The notes beneath the pieces were generated by a model, which did not search any database, had not been told where the DNA came from, and saw only the letters and a program-made list of their open reading frames with translations. From the NCBI RefSeq assembly GCF_009380215.1, contig NZ_WHUG01000007.1:1-64000 (forward strand): a stretch of DNA of 64,000 bases, read 5' to 3'. The DNA is from Rugamonas aquatica (GTDB lineage: Bacteria > Pseudomonadota > Gammaproteobacteria > Burkholderiales > Burkholderiaceae_D). How positions within the stretch are numbered: the stretch's first letter is position 1; every line of letters starts with the position of its first letter. Of this stretch, positions 8,501 to 14,771 are shown piece after piece. The translations under genes were made by a program, and so were the position numbers.

Positions 8501-11318
8501 GGTGGCCGCGATCAACACCGTGCAGATCGCCTACCTGTCCACCGGCGCCATCGGCGCGCTGACGGTCAACCAGGTCCGGGCGCTGACCACCGACCAGATC
8601 GTCAACATGAGCGATGTGCAGCTGCGCGCGATGTCGACCAGGGCCATCGCCACGCTCAGCACCGACCAGTTCGTCGCGATCGAGCTGGGCGACTTGGCCG
8701 CGCTGCGCAGCCAGCAGATCCGCGCGCTGACGTCCGACGAACTGGTCAGCATGACCACCAACCAGCTGACCAGCCTCACCACGGCCCAGGTGGCCGCGCT
8801 GACGACGCTGCAGATCAGCTACCTGACGCCGGACCAGTTCCTGCTGCTCGGTTCGCTGGGCTCGCTGAACACCACCCAGGTGTCGACGCTGACCACCGAC
8901 CGCATCCAGGCGCTCAACGACGACCAGCTGGGCGCGCTGACCACGGCGCAGATCGGCGCGCTGAACAGCCGCCAGATGGGCGCCTTCACCACCCACCAGA
9001 TCCAGCAGCTGTCGGTCGCGCAATGGCGCGCACTGAGCACGTCGGCGCTGCGCGGCCTGTACAGCGACCAGATCGCCGCCATCGAGGTGGAAGACCTGTC
9101 CGGCCTGAAGACCAACCAGATCGCCTCGCTGAGCACGCTGCAGATTTCGCTGCTCAGCGTCGACCAGTTCGGCGTGCTGACCACGGCCGAGGTGGCGGCG
9201 CTGACCGGCGCCCAGGCCAAGGCGCTGACCACCGACCAGCTGAACGGCCTGGCCACGCTGGCCGGCCTGACCACGCTGCAGGTCAGCTCGCTCTCCACGG
9301 ACCAGCTGGTCGCCCTCAACGCCGACCACATGGTGACCTTGCGCACCGCGCAGATCGCCGCGCTGACCAAGGCCCAGCTGCAAGCCTTCACCACCGACCA
9401 GATCGTCAACCTGAGCACCGCCCAGGTGCGCGCGCTGAACGTGGCCGCGCTGGCCGGGCTGAGCACCGACCAGATCCAGGCGATCGAGCTGGACGACATC
9501 CCCGCGCTCAGCAGCGCGCAGCTGGACGCGCTGACCAAGACCCAGTTCACGGCGCTGACGCTGGCCCAGATCGCCAGCCTGGCGACGCGCCAGATCGCTT
9601 CGCTGAGCCCGAGCGACATCACCGCGCTGACCACGCAGCAGATCAACCAGCTCAGTACGCTGGGCGTGCTGAACGCCGGCCAGGTGGCGGCGCTGACTTC
9701 CGACCAGCTCGGCGGCATCGATGTCGACCACTTCGCCACGCTGCGCTCGGCGCAGATCGCCGCGCTGACGCTCAAGCAATTCTCGCTGCTGACCACCGAC
9801 CAGCTGGGCTCGCTGAGCACCCAGCAGGCGCGCGGCCTGAACATGACCATCCTGGGCACCGACCAGATCATCGCGCTCAATGTCGACGCGGTGGCCGCCC
9901 TGACCACGGCGCAACTGGTGACGCTGAAGACCAACCAGATCGCCGCGCTGACCGGCGCCCAGTTCTCCGCGCTGTCGACGCGTGCGCTGGCCTCGCTGGC
10001 GGTGCCGCAGATCCGCGGCCTGAGCACCGACCAGCTGGCCGCGCTCGGCACGCTGAGCCCGTTCACAGTGGCGCAGATCGGCGGCTTCAGTTCCGACCAG
10101 ATCGCCGGCCTCGCGGCCGACATGATCAACAGCCTGCGCACCGCCCAGATCGCCGCATTCGGCTCGACCCAGTCGCTGGGCCTGAACACCACCCAGATCT
10201 CCTCGCTCGATCCGACGCTGGTGGCGGCGATGTCGGTGGTGGCGCTGAACGCGCTGAACTCCGACCAGATCCATGCGTTCGACGGCAACGACATCGTCGC
10301 GCTGAAGACTGCGCAGCTGTCCAACCTGAGCGGCAACACCATCGCCAACTTCTCGATCGAGCAGGTGGCGGCGTTCTCGACGGCGCAAATCCGTTCGCTC
10401 AAGGCCAGCCAGATCAAGGCGCTGACGCTGGCGCAGGTCGCCGCGCTGACCGTGGCGGAAATCTCGGCGCTGGCCTCGACCCAGGTGTGCGCGCTGACCG
10501 CCGACCAGCATGCGGCGCTGACGCAGGAACAACTGGCGGTGCTGCCGATCGGCAGTCCGCTGGTCCTCGACCTGGACGGCAACGGCATCCGCACGCTGGG
10601 CATCGACGCCGGCGTGCGCTTCGACATCTATGCCGATGGCGAACGCCTCAACGTCGGCTGGGTCGGCAAGGGCGATGGCTTGCTCGCGCTGGACCGCAAC
10701 CACGATGGCGTCATCAACGATGGCAGCGAATTGTTCGGCACCGCCACCAGCAGCAGCAACGGCGGCAAGGCCAAGGATGGCTTCGCGGCGCTGGCCGACA
10801 TGGATAGCAACCACGACGGCGTGGTCGACAGCAAGGATGCGCAATTCGGCGACTTGCGGGTGTGGGTCGACGCCAACGCGGACGGCGTCAGCCAGGGCGA
10901 CGAGCTGAAGACGCTGGCGTCGCTGGGCATCGCCAGCCTGACGGTCGCGGCCACCAAGGTGAGCGAGCTGGACAACAACAACTGGATCGGTTTGCGCTCC
11001 AGCTACACCCACAGCGACGGCACGGTCAGCCAGATGGCCGACGTCTGGTTCCTGGCCAGCCGGGCGGCGCAGGCGAGCGCGCTGACGCAAGCCATCAACA
11101 GCTACGGCCAGCAGGCCGGCGCCGCGCCTGCCGGCAACACCGGCGGGCAGCTGACGCCGGCGCCGGCCGGCGCCGGCCTGGCGGGCCACGTCGCCGCGCT
11201 GGCCGAGCAGTTGCAGCGCTACGCCGCCACCACCGGCCTGAGCGGCAGCGCCGCCGCCCAGGACGACGACTGGCTCCGCAAGCAGCACGCGGCCGGCGGC
11301 ATCCTGGCAGCCAAATAA
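2520..11318 (+). CDS. Giant octapeptide-repeat protein with EF-hand-like calcium-binding C-terminus
   Basis: About 2932 residues. I place the start at 2520 because GGGAGAA (2506-2512) lies 7 bases upstream; an in-frame ATG at 2493 would add 9 residues. No Sec signal peptide is visible. Residues about 8-2674 are one continuous array with unit [LMFI]-[ST]-[ST]-x-Q-[ILV]-x-[AGS]. The last 260 residues hold Asp-rich loops: DLDGNG near 2683, DRNHDGVINDGSE near 2725, DSNHDGVVD near 2762 and DANADGVSQGDE near 2784. These resemble the calcium-binding segments at the ends of large bacterial surface and type-I-secreted proteins. It sits between fliR and flgL, but no secretion genes are adjacent. Function is unknown; a secreted or surface structural/adhesive protein is inference. 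The antisense strand is also open across the gene, a by-product of the repetition. Confidence 0.9.
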   Translation: MTSIVIDFTTDQIVSLTTAQIGLFTTEDMQALSSDQLGVMSSSQVRAITTLQLNYLTTAALAGLTTANVPTLTQLQIGALNTDLMASLSTDQLVALSTREMQALSSRQLNVLNSDQVGALETVDLRALSTAQFNMLGSDQVASLVSSQLGALATQQLRAINTGAVQALTTDQIATLATAMLGLLTTSQLNALTAGQIAAVTTDQIAGLSSLQVSALATATVANLNSDQIAALETRDLIGMSSAQIAVLSAVQLGGLSTDQMHALRSHEIAALTTDQLPVLSTDQFNALSSLAALNSAQVGALTTDQVSSLTTRTIALLSSAQLAALSAGQVQALGTDQIVALSTGQVAALTTATVGALTSDQVQAIETRDFAVFTTAQIRALTTDQLVALTSVQIAALSSADEAALRPDQLAALTTDQVAALKSIVPLSTLQIQALTTDQVVALSSKSITTLNSVQLAALTYDQVQALSSDQIIELTAAQYSTMGSAMLNALTSTQIGQIETRDIAALRAPQIAQLSTDQLVVLLSDQFTALSSSAIGALSTDQISVLTTDQLNALSTLVGLSSRQIGSFTTAQMTSLSTHNLGTLATSQLRVLSSDQIQALTTDQIVSLSAAQFRGLNSAAIAALTTDQVIAIETRDIAGLNTQQINKFDTSQIVVLNTAQIYALNSGQTAALTTDQVQALNSEQIDALRFLTALTTRQVRALTTVQIGTLTTADLTSLTTRQFTAFTSDQLQALTTDQIIGLNTAQLVALSASAMAALSTDAIAAIETRDIRALRTAQIAQLSTQQVSALTLGQLAAFTTAEIRALTSDQIAVLTSDQIVALSTLGPLVTRQIAGLTTDQIAQMTTGDFATLQTNQLAAFNTDQAAAISSDQILAMSTAQVRALSTDAIAALGLDRVAALRNADLISMSTRQIAALTTAQLAALSSQQLRVLTTGEIAALTLTQIAGMSSDQIDALATLSALTTKQLAGFTTDQLATLNLADLRSLGSRQIHALSTDQLVALTTDQIRGMFTAQLRGIAAGDMAALTTGQIAALTGTELASLSLAQLVNLGTDQILALSTSQITALTTQEIAALTSDQKAALTSDQLGALSSLASFSTAAIAALTTDQIASLPLTILAGLTTRQVAALTTDQIMALTTDEIVALTTSQFRALTSDQIGVLTSVQVPAIQLADLQALSTRQITALTTIQLSELTPTQFGSLSTQDIANLTTQQIAGLSTSQIASFATLAPLTSKQIAAMTTDQIASLALAKIATLTTRQIAGLTGQQVAALTTDEIVALSTAQVRSLNAATLAALSSLQIAAIEVVDVAALGTAQIRALSSDQLAALTSAQFAALSTRTLASLTTDQVAGLSLPQIDSLASLAPLTSNQVTALTTDQINSFGLPQIATLKTSQLNALSSAQLQALSTDQVVALETAQIRGLSVAALNALTTGQFAAIELVDIAALRTNQVAGLSTDQVASLTLAQLGAFTSQEIAALTTRQLGVLTTDQFAALGSLAGLNTRQISGLSSDQIIALTPAQVAALKTAQIAAFSTTQIQYFTSLQIPVLSTAQVRALSAAAVAALTTDQILELTGPDLAALKTNQLMALTSDQLGALSLTQYGTLISSEIAALTTRQLSYLTSDQIAALANLAALTTLQISALSTDQLNALTPQRFVTLSTKQLAALNSGQVKGINSDQIIALSTAQIRAINTTLLAAMSTDQIEAIEALDLAAMTTAQLRSLTTSQMQALLTDQLHALSSADIAAFSQTQLSVLSNAQASALGNLADYSTLQIAAMSTNRIVALSLLDIDLLSTRQIGALTSLQVSVLSSDQLIELSGAQVGALSTAALAGLSAAQIPFIDAVDIPSMKSAQLQALNSVQLQALTSDQVSLLTSQEVAALKASQIAALSTDQLVNLSNIRGMGTAQIRALTSDQLASLQPGQIGVLRTAQIAALSNTQIGYLTTDQIVALTTADMLAMATRTLAALTTDQINAIEVADIAALRSTQMQALTTDQVAAINTVQIAYLSTGAIGALTVNQVRALTTDQIVNMSDVQLRAMSTRAIATLSTDQFVAIELGDLAALRSQQIRALTSDELVSMTTNQLTSLTTAQVAALTTLQISYLTPDQFLLLGSLGSLNTTQVSTLTTDRIQALNDDQLGALTTAQIGALNSRQMGAFTTHQIQQLSVAQWRALSTSALRGLYSDQIAAIEVEDLSGLKTNQIASLSTLQISLLSVDQFGVLTTAEVAALTGAQAKALTTDQLNGLATLAGLTTLQVSSLSTDQLVALNADHMVTLRTAQIAALTKAQLQAFTTDQIVNLSTAQVRALNVAALAGLSTDQIQAIELDDIPALSSAQLDALTKTQFTALTLAQIASLATRQIASLSPSDITALTTQQINQLSTLGVLNAGQVAALTSDQLGGIDVDHFATLRSAQIAALTLKQFSLLTTDQLGSLSTQQARGLNMTILGTDQIIALNVDAVAALTTAQLVTLKTNQIAALTGAQFSALSTRALASLAVPQIRGLSTDQLAALGTLSPFTVAQIGGFSSDQIAGLAADMINSLRTAQIAAFGSTQSLGLNTTQISSLDPTLVAAMSVVALNALNSDQIHAFDGNDIVALKTAQLSNLSGNTIANFSIEQVAAFSTAQIRSLKASQIKALTLAQVAALTVAEISALASTQVCALTADQHAALTQEQLAVLPIGSPLVLDLDGNGIRTLGIDAGVRFDIYADGERLNVGWVGKGDGLLALDRNHDGVINDGSELFGTATSSSNGGKAKDGFAALADMDSNHDGVVDSKDAQFGDLRVWVDANADGVSQGDELKTLASLGIASLTVAATKVSELDNNNWIGLRSSYTHSDGTVSQMADVWFLASRAAQASALTQAINSYGQQAGAAPAGNTGGQLTPAPAGAGLAGHVAALAEQLQRYAATTGLSGSAAAQDDDWLRKQHAAGGILAAK
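2541..10541 (+). repeat. Coding tandem array: 24-bp octapeptide repeats in 402-bp supermodules
   Basis: Read in frame, the 8001 bp decompose exactly into 320 units of 24 bp, 17 units of 18 bp and one of 15 bp (hand count; the sum matches the length). The 18-bp units (for example LSSLAA, LSTLVG, LATLSA) begin at 3381, 3783, 4185, 4587, 4989, 5391, 5793, 6195, 6597, 6999, 7401, 7803, 8205, 8847, 9249, 9651 and 10044. The first thirteen are spaced exactly 402 bp apart. The exceptions are one 642-bp interval and one of 393 bp. The first 35 octads carry no hexapeptide. Confidence 0.9.
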
Positions 11319-11322
11319 CCCC

Positions 11323-11407
11323 GGGGTCAGGTCTGGCATTCGGACACGAACTCAACGCTAGCTAGCCGCTACGCTTGAGGCCGTGTCCGAATGTCAGACT
11401 TGACCCC
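11323..11407. repeat. Long imperfect palindrome (REP/MITE-like intergenic element)
   Basis: The two 26-base arms (11323-11348 and 11382-11407) are inverted copies matching at 24 of 26 positions, and the inner sequence continues as a weaker inverted repeat. The element starts 4 bp after the giant gene's stop codon and carries no ORF. This kind of arm (GGGGTCAGGTCTG, CATTCGGACAC) looks like a dispersed intergenic palindrome; whether it recurs in the genome cannot be seen here. Confidence 0.7.
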
Positions 11408-11412
11408 ACGTT

Positions 11413-11448
11413 AAAAAGCCCCTGGCGCGATGCGCTCAGGGGCTTTTT
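11413..11448. terminator. Bidirectional rho-independent terminator
   Basis: AAAAAGCCCCTG (11413-11424) is followed 12 bases later by its inverse CAGGGGCTTTTT (11437-11448). This makes a GC stem flanked by A and T runs that works in both directions. It lies between the convergent giant repeat gene (+) and flgL (-), so it probably ends both transcripts. Confidence 0.88.
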
Positions 11449-11479
11449 CTTGTGCGGTCGCGGCGCGGCGCCGCTGCGC

Positions 11480-12742
11480 TCAGGTGATGTAGTTGAACAG
11501 CGACAGCCCGGCCAGGCTCTTGAACGATTTCTGCGCCGCGTCCAGCGTGGTCTGCTGCTGCGTGAACAGCGAGATCGCCTTCACCGTGTCGACCTCCTGC
11601 AAGTCCGACAGCGTGGTCGCGTACTGCAAATTCAAGTCGTCGCCGGAACTGTCCAGGTAATCCAATTCCTTCAGCCGCGAGCCCACCTCCGACTGGATCG
11701 ACAGCAGATTGTCGGTGGCGTTGTCGATATTCATGTGAGCCAGGTTCAGCTTGTTGTTCAGGCTGGCCTGCCCCGCCGCGCCGTCGCCCGGCGCGCGCAA
11801 GGCCGCGATCAGGTCGCTCACGGTGGTGAAGATCGATTGCTTGGTGCTGGGCTGCACGGTGAAATTGTCCAGGTCGGCCGGATCGCCCTTGACGTCGAAC
11901 TGCACGCCGTCGAAGGTGATGTTCTGCCCGCTCACATACGGTTGCGGCACGGCCGGCACCGGCGCCGGCGGCACCGGCTGGTTCAAGGTCAGGTCGGTGA
12001 CGGTATAGGTCGTCGCCTTGGGCGTGCCCGGCGTGGCCGGCACCACCTGGAAATCGATCTGGTACTTGTGGCCGGTAAGCTGGGTCGCATCCTTGACCGA
12101 GCCGGGGCTGATGATGCCGCTGCCGCCGCGCGTATAGTTGGCCGGGTCGGCGCCGGTGACGAAGGTGCCGTTGCCGGTCGCATTGTTTTCAAACACGGAC
12201 GAACCGGAATCGCTGATCGGCAGCTTGCGCGTCGAGCCCACCTGCAGCTCGCGCTGGCCCTGGTCGCCCTGGTAGGCGGCGCCGTTGGCGGTCTGGGTGA
12301 ACGGCAAGGTGGTCGACTTGTAGCCGGAGAACACATAGCCGCCGACGCCGTCGGCGGTGTTGGCCTGACCCAGCAGGTCGGCCAGCCGGCCTTCCAGCTC
12401 GATCGCCAGCGACTCGCGGTCCTTCTGCGTGTAGCCGCCGTTGCCGGCGTTGACAGTCAGCGTCTTGATGTCCTGCAGGATCGCGGTCGAGCTGGCCAGC
12501 GCCACCGTCTCCAGCGACAGCACGCCCTTGGTATTGGCGCGGTTGGTCACCAGCTGGGTGTTGATCGATTGCGACTGCGTCACCTCCAGCGCGCGCGCGG
12601 TGGCGATGGGATCGTCGGCGGCGGTCAGGTTCTTGCGGCCGGTCGACAGCTGCGCCTGGGTACGGGCCAGCGCGCTCTGCAGCGTGCTGATCTGCCCTAC
12701 GCCAACGTCGTAGATCGTCTTGGAACTGATGCGCATGGACAT
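11480..12742 (-). CDS. flgL: Flagellar hook-filament junction protein FlgL (HAP3)
   Basis: 420 residues with the flagellin-like N-terminus (MRISSKTIYDVGVGQISTLQSALARTQAQLSTGRK, then ADDPIATARALE) and a C-terminal helix ending LAGLSLFNYIT. It forms the junction layer between FlgK and the filament. The central region contains a TFDGVQFDVKGDPADLDNFTV segment of the same kind found twice in FlgK. It is longer than enteric FlgL (about 317), the surplus being in the exposed middle. It lies 5 bp after flgK and is co-transcribed with it; the terminator at 11413-11448 follows. Confidence 0.95.
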   Translation of the reverse strand: MSMRISSKTIYDVGVGQISTLQSALARTQAQLSTGRKNLTAADDPIATARALEVTQSQSINTQLVTNRANTKGVLSLETVALASSTAILQDIKTLTVNAGNGGYTQKDRESLAIELEGRLADLLGQANTADGVGGYVFSGYKSTTLPFTQTANGAAYQGDQGQRELQVGSTRKLPISDSGSSVFENNATGNGTFVTGADPANYTRGGSGIISPGSVKDATQLTGHKYQIDFQVVPATPGTPKATTYTVTDLTLNQPVPPAPVPAVPQPYVSGQNITFDGVQFDVKGDPADLDNFTVQPSTKQSIFTTVSDLIAALRAPGDGAAGQASLNNKLNLAHMNIDNATDNLLSIQSEVGSRLKELDYLDSSGDDLNLQYATTLSDLQEVDTVKAISLFTQQQTTLDAAQKSFKSLAGLSLFNYIT

Positions 12743-12747
12743 GATAA

Positions 12748-14706
12748 TTACCTAATATTGAGCAAAACATCGAACAGCGTACTGGCCACCTGCATGACTT
12801 TGCCGCTGGCCTGGTAGGCCTGCTGGTAGCGTAACAGATTTGCCGCTTCCTCATCCAGGTTCACACCGGACACGCTTTCCTTCTGCTTGGTGGCCTGGTC
12901 CACGGCGGCGTCGGCGGCGGAGCCGGTGATCTGCGCCTCGCGCGCCTTGTTGCCGACGAAGTTGACCATCTGCGCGTAGGTGGTCTGGTAGGTGGCGTTG
13001 CCGTTGTCGAGGATGTTCTTGGTTTGCAGGCCGGCCAGCAAGGCGCCGTTGCGGCTGTCGCCGACGCCGCTGATATTCGGACCGATGGTGAAGGTGTCGA
13101 GGTCGGCCGGCGTGCCGCTGATGTTGAAGTTGATGCCGCCGAAGCTGATCGCCGCGCCATCGGTGTACGGCACGGTCGGCGTACCGGCCGGATACACGGT
13201 GGCCACGCCGTTGACCGTCACCGTCACATCCTGGGTCGGCGGGAAGCCCGACAGCGAGTTCGAGGCCTTGTCGTAGCTCAGCGTGACCGGCGCCGCCAGC
13301 GCATTGCCCGGGGTCAGGTAATTCTTGTCGACGGTGCCGGCGCTGATCTTGGCGTTGCCGGCATTGGCGTTCGGCGCCGCGGTGGCGATCGGCGCCGCCA
13401 GCGCGATCTTGGTGCGGTCGGTGATGGCGACGCTGATATCGTGGGCCGCGTTGTAGGTCGGCCGCACCAGGAAATTATCCTTGTCCGCCGGCGTGCCGGT
13501 GATCGTGTAGTCGACGCCGTCGATGGTTTGCGGCACCGTCTGCGGGAAGGGATTGATCTGCGTGACCTGGCCGTCGCTGAGGCGGGTGACGTTGAAATTG
13601 GTGCCGTCGAAATCGACGCTGTAGTCGCTGGCGGTGAGCTTGCCGGCGTCGGTGACGACGGCGCTGACATTGGCCGTGCTGGCCGGCGAATTGCGGCTGT
13701 TGACGCCGACATAGGCGTTGATCGGATTGAAGAACGCCGTGCCGAGCGCGCCGTTCTGGTCCTGGCCCAGCACGTGCTGCGCATTGAAGCTGACGGCCAG
13801 CCCGGCCGCCACCTGGCCCAGCGAATTCTGCGCGCGGTCCATGGCGCCGTTGCGGAATTCCAGCAGGCCGCCGATCTGGCCGCCGGTCAGCACGCTGTCC
13901 GGCAAGGCGCTGAAGGCGCCGCTCGCGGTCTGGTAGCCGACCGTGACGCGGCTGGCGTCGGTCGGCGACGTGGACGTGGCCAGCTGGAAGGCGGTATTGC
14001 CCACCACCAGCGGTTGCCCCGTGCCGAATTCGACCGTCAACGTGTTGTTGTCGCCCGGGATGACGGTGGTCTTGACCAGCTTGTTCAGCTCGGTCAGCAT
14101 CTGGTCGCGGTGATCCAGCAAATCGTTGGGGGCCTTGCCGTCGGTGGTCAGGCCGGCGATGGTGTTGTTCAGCGAGGCGAGTTCCCTGGCGTAGGAATTG
14201 ATCTCGTTGACGGTGGAGCTGATCTGGCCGTTGACGCCGGAAGCGATCTCGGTCATCCGCGCGCTCAGCCCCTGGAAGCGCGACACCAGCGAGTTGGCGG
14301 TGGACAGCATGGCCTGGCGTGACGCGGCCGAGGCCGGATTCGAGGTGGCGTCCTGCACACCGTTGAAGAAGTCCTGCAGCGCCGGCGACAGGCCGGCCGT
14401 GGGGTCGGCCAGCAGGTTGTCGACCTGGCTGATCTGCTTGGTGTACGAGTCCAGCGACGCCTGGCTCGATTCGGCGTTGCGCAGCTGGACCGCGAGGAAG
14501 TTGTCGTAGTAGCGGCGCACGGCGCTGACCTCGGTGCCGCTGCCGACGAAGCCGAAGCCCTGGTCCTGGGTCGCGGTGTCCGACTGGATCGCCGCCTGGC
14601 GGCTGTATCCAGCCACGCCAGCGTTGGTGATGTTGTTGCCGGTGGTCGACAGACCTACCTGGGCTGCCAACAAACCGCTTTTGCCGATGCTGAGAAGACT
14701 GGACAT
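12748..14706 (-). CDS. flgK: Flagellar hook-associated protein FlgK (HAP1)
   Basis: 652 residues. The N-terminus LSIGKSGLLAAQVGLSTTGNNITNAGVAGYSRQ is the classic FlgK start, and the C-terminus VSGVNLDEEAANLLRYQQAYQASGKVMQVASTLFDVLLNI is the axial-protein helix. Two middle segments (IDGVDYTITGTPADKDNFLV; ISFGGINFNISGTPADLDTFTI) are related to each other and to one in FlgL, consistent with duplicated surface subdomains. This makes it about 100 residues longer than enteric FlgK. A sigma-28-like promoter lies immediately upstream, so flgKL can be expressed late. Confidence 0.96.
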   Translation of the reverse strand: MSSLLSIGKSGLLAAQVGLSTTGNNITNAGVAGYSRQAAIQSDTATQDQGFGFVGSGTEVSAVRRYYDNFLAVQLRNAESSQASLDSYTKQISQVDNLLADPTAGLSPALQDFFNGVQDATSNPASAASRQAMLSTANSLVSRFQGLSARMTEIASGVNGQISSTVNEINSYARELASLNNTIAGLTTDGKAPNDLLDHRDQMLTELNKLVKTTVIPGDNNTLTVEFGTGQPLVVGNTAFQLATSTSPTDASRVTVGYQTASGAFSALPDSVLTGGQIGGLLEFRNGAMDRAQNSLGQVAAGLAVSFNAQHVLGQDQNGALGTAFFNPINAYVGVNSRNSPASTANVSAVVTDAGKLTASDYSVDFDGTNFNVTRLSDGQVTQINPFPQTVPQTIDGVDYTITGTPADKDNFLVRPTYNAAHDISVAITDRTKIALAAPIATAAPNANAGNAKISAGTVDKNYLTPGNALAAPVTLSYDKASNSLSGFPPTQDVTVTVNGVATVYPAGTPTVPYTDGAAISFGGINFNISGTPADLDTFTIGPNISGVGDSRNGALLAGLQTKNILDNGNATYQTTYAQMVNFVGNKAREAQITGSAADAAVDQATKQKESVSGVNLDEEAANLLRYQQAYQASGKVMQVASTLFDVLLNIR

Positions 14707-14732
14707 GATGTTTGTACTCTATTCTTAAGGTG

Positions 14733-14759
14733 GTAACGGCAAACCGCCGGTAAACTTGA
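14733..14759 (-). promoter_or_regulatory. Sigma-28 (FliA) promoter for flgKL
   Basis: On the - strand the sequence reads TCAAGTTT, 11 bases, GCCGTTAC. This is close to the FliA consensus TAAAGTTT-N11-GCCGATAA and shares its -10 with the flgM promoter in this window. It lies 27 bases upstream of the flgK ATG. The spacing is exact; activity is inference. Confidence 0.72.
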
Positions 14760-14771
14760 CCCCGCGCCCGA

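Noticed and set aside
2541..10541. Resemblance of LTTDQIAA units to the LTPEQVVAIAS start of TAL-effector-type DNA-binding repeats
   Set aside because: The repeat length is 8, not about 33 residues, there is no variable di-residue and no helix-loop-helix spacing; the similarity is confined to a helix-capping motif.
2409..11339. An open reading frame of nearly 3000 codons on the strand opposite the giant repeat gene
   Set aside because: It is the mirror of a 24-bp repeat whose complement happens to lack stop codons; it has no RBS, runs into fliR, and its product is a monotonous Arg/Gln/Gly/Asp string.
14752..14770. TTGACCCCGCG look-alike of the arm of the 11323-11407 palindrome beside flgK
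   Set aside because: On the opposite strand the TCAAG half is accounted for by the -35 of the flgK sigma-28 promoter; no second arm is present.
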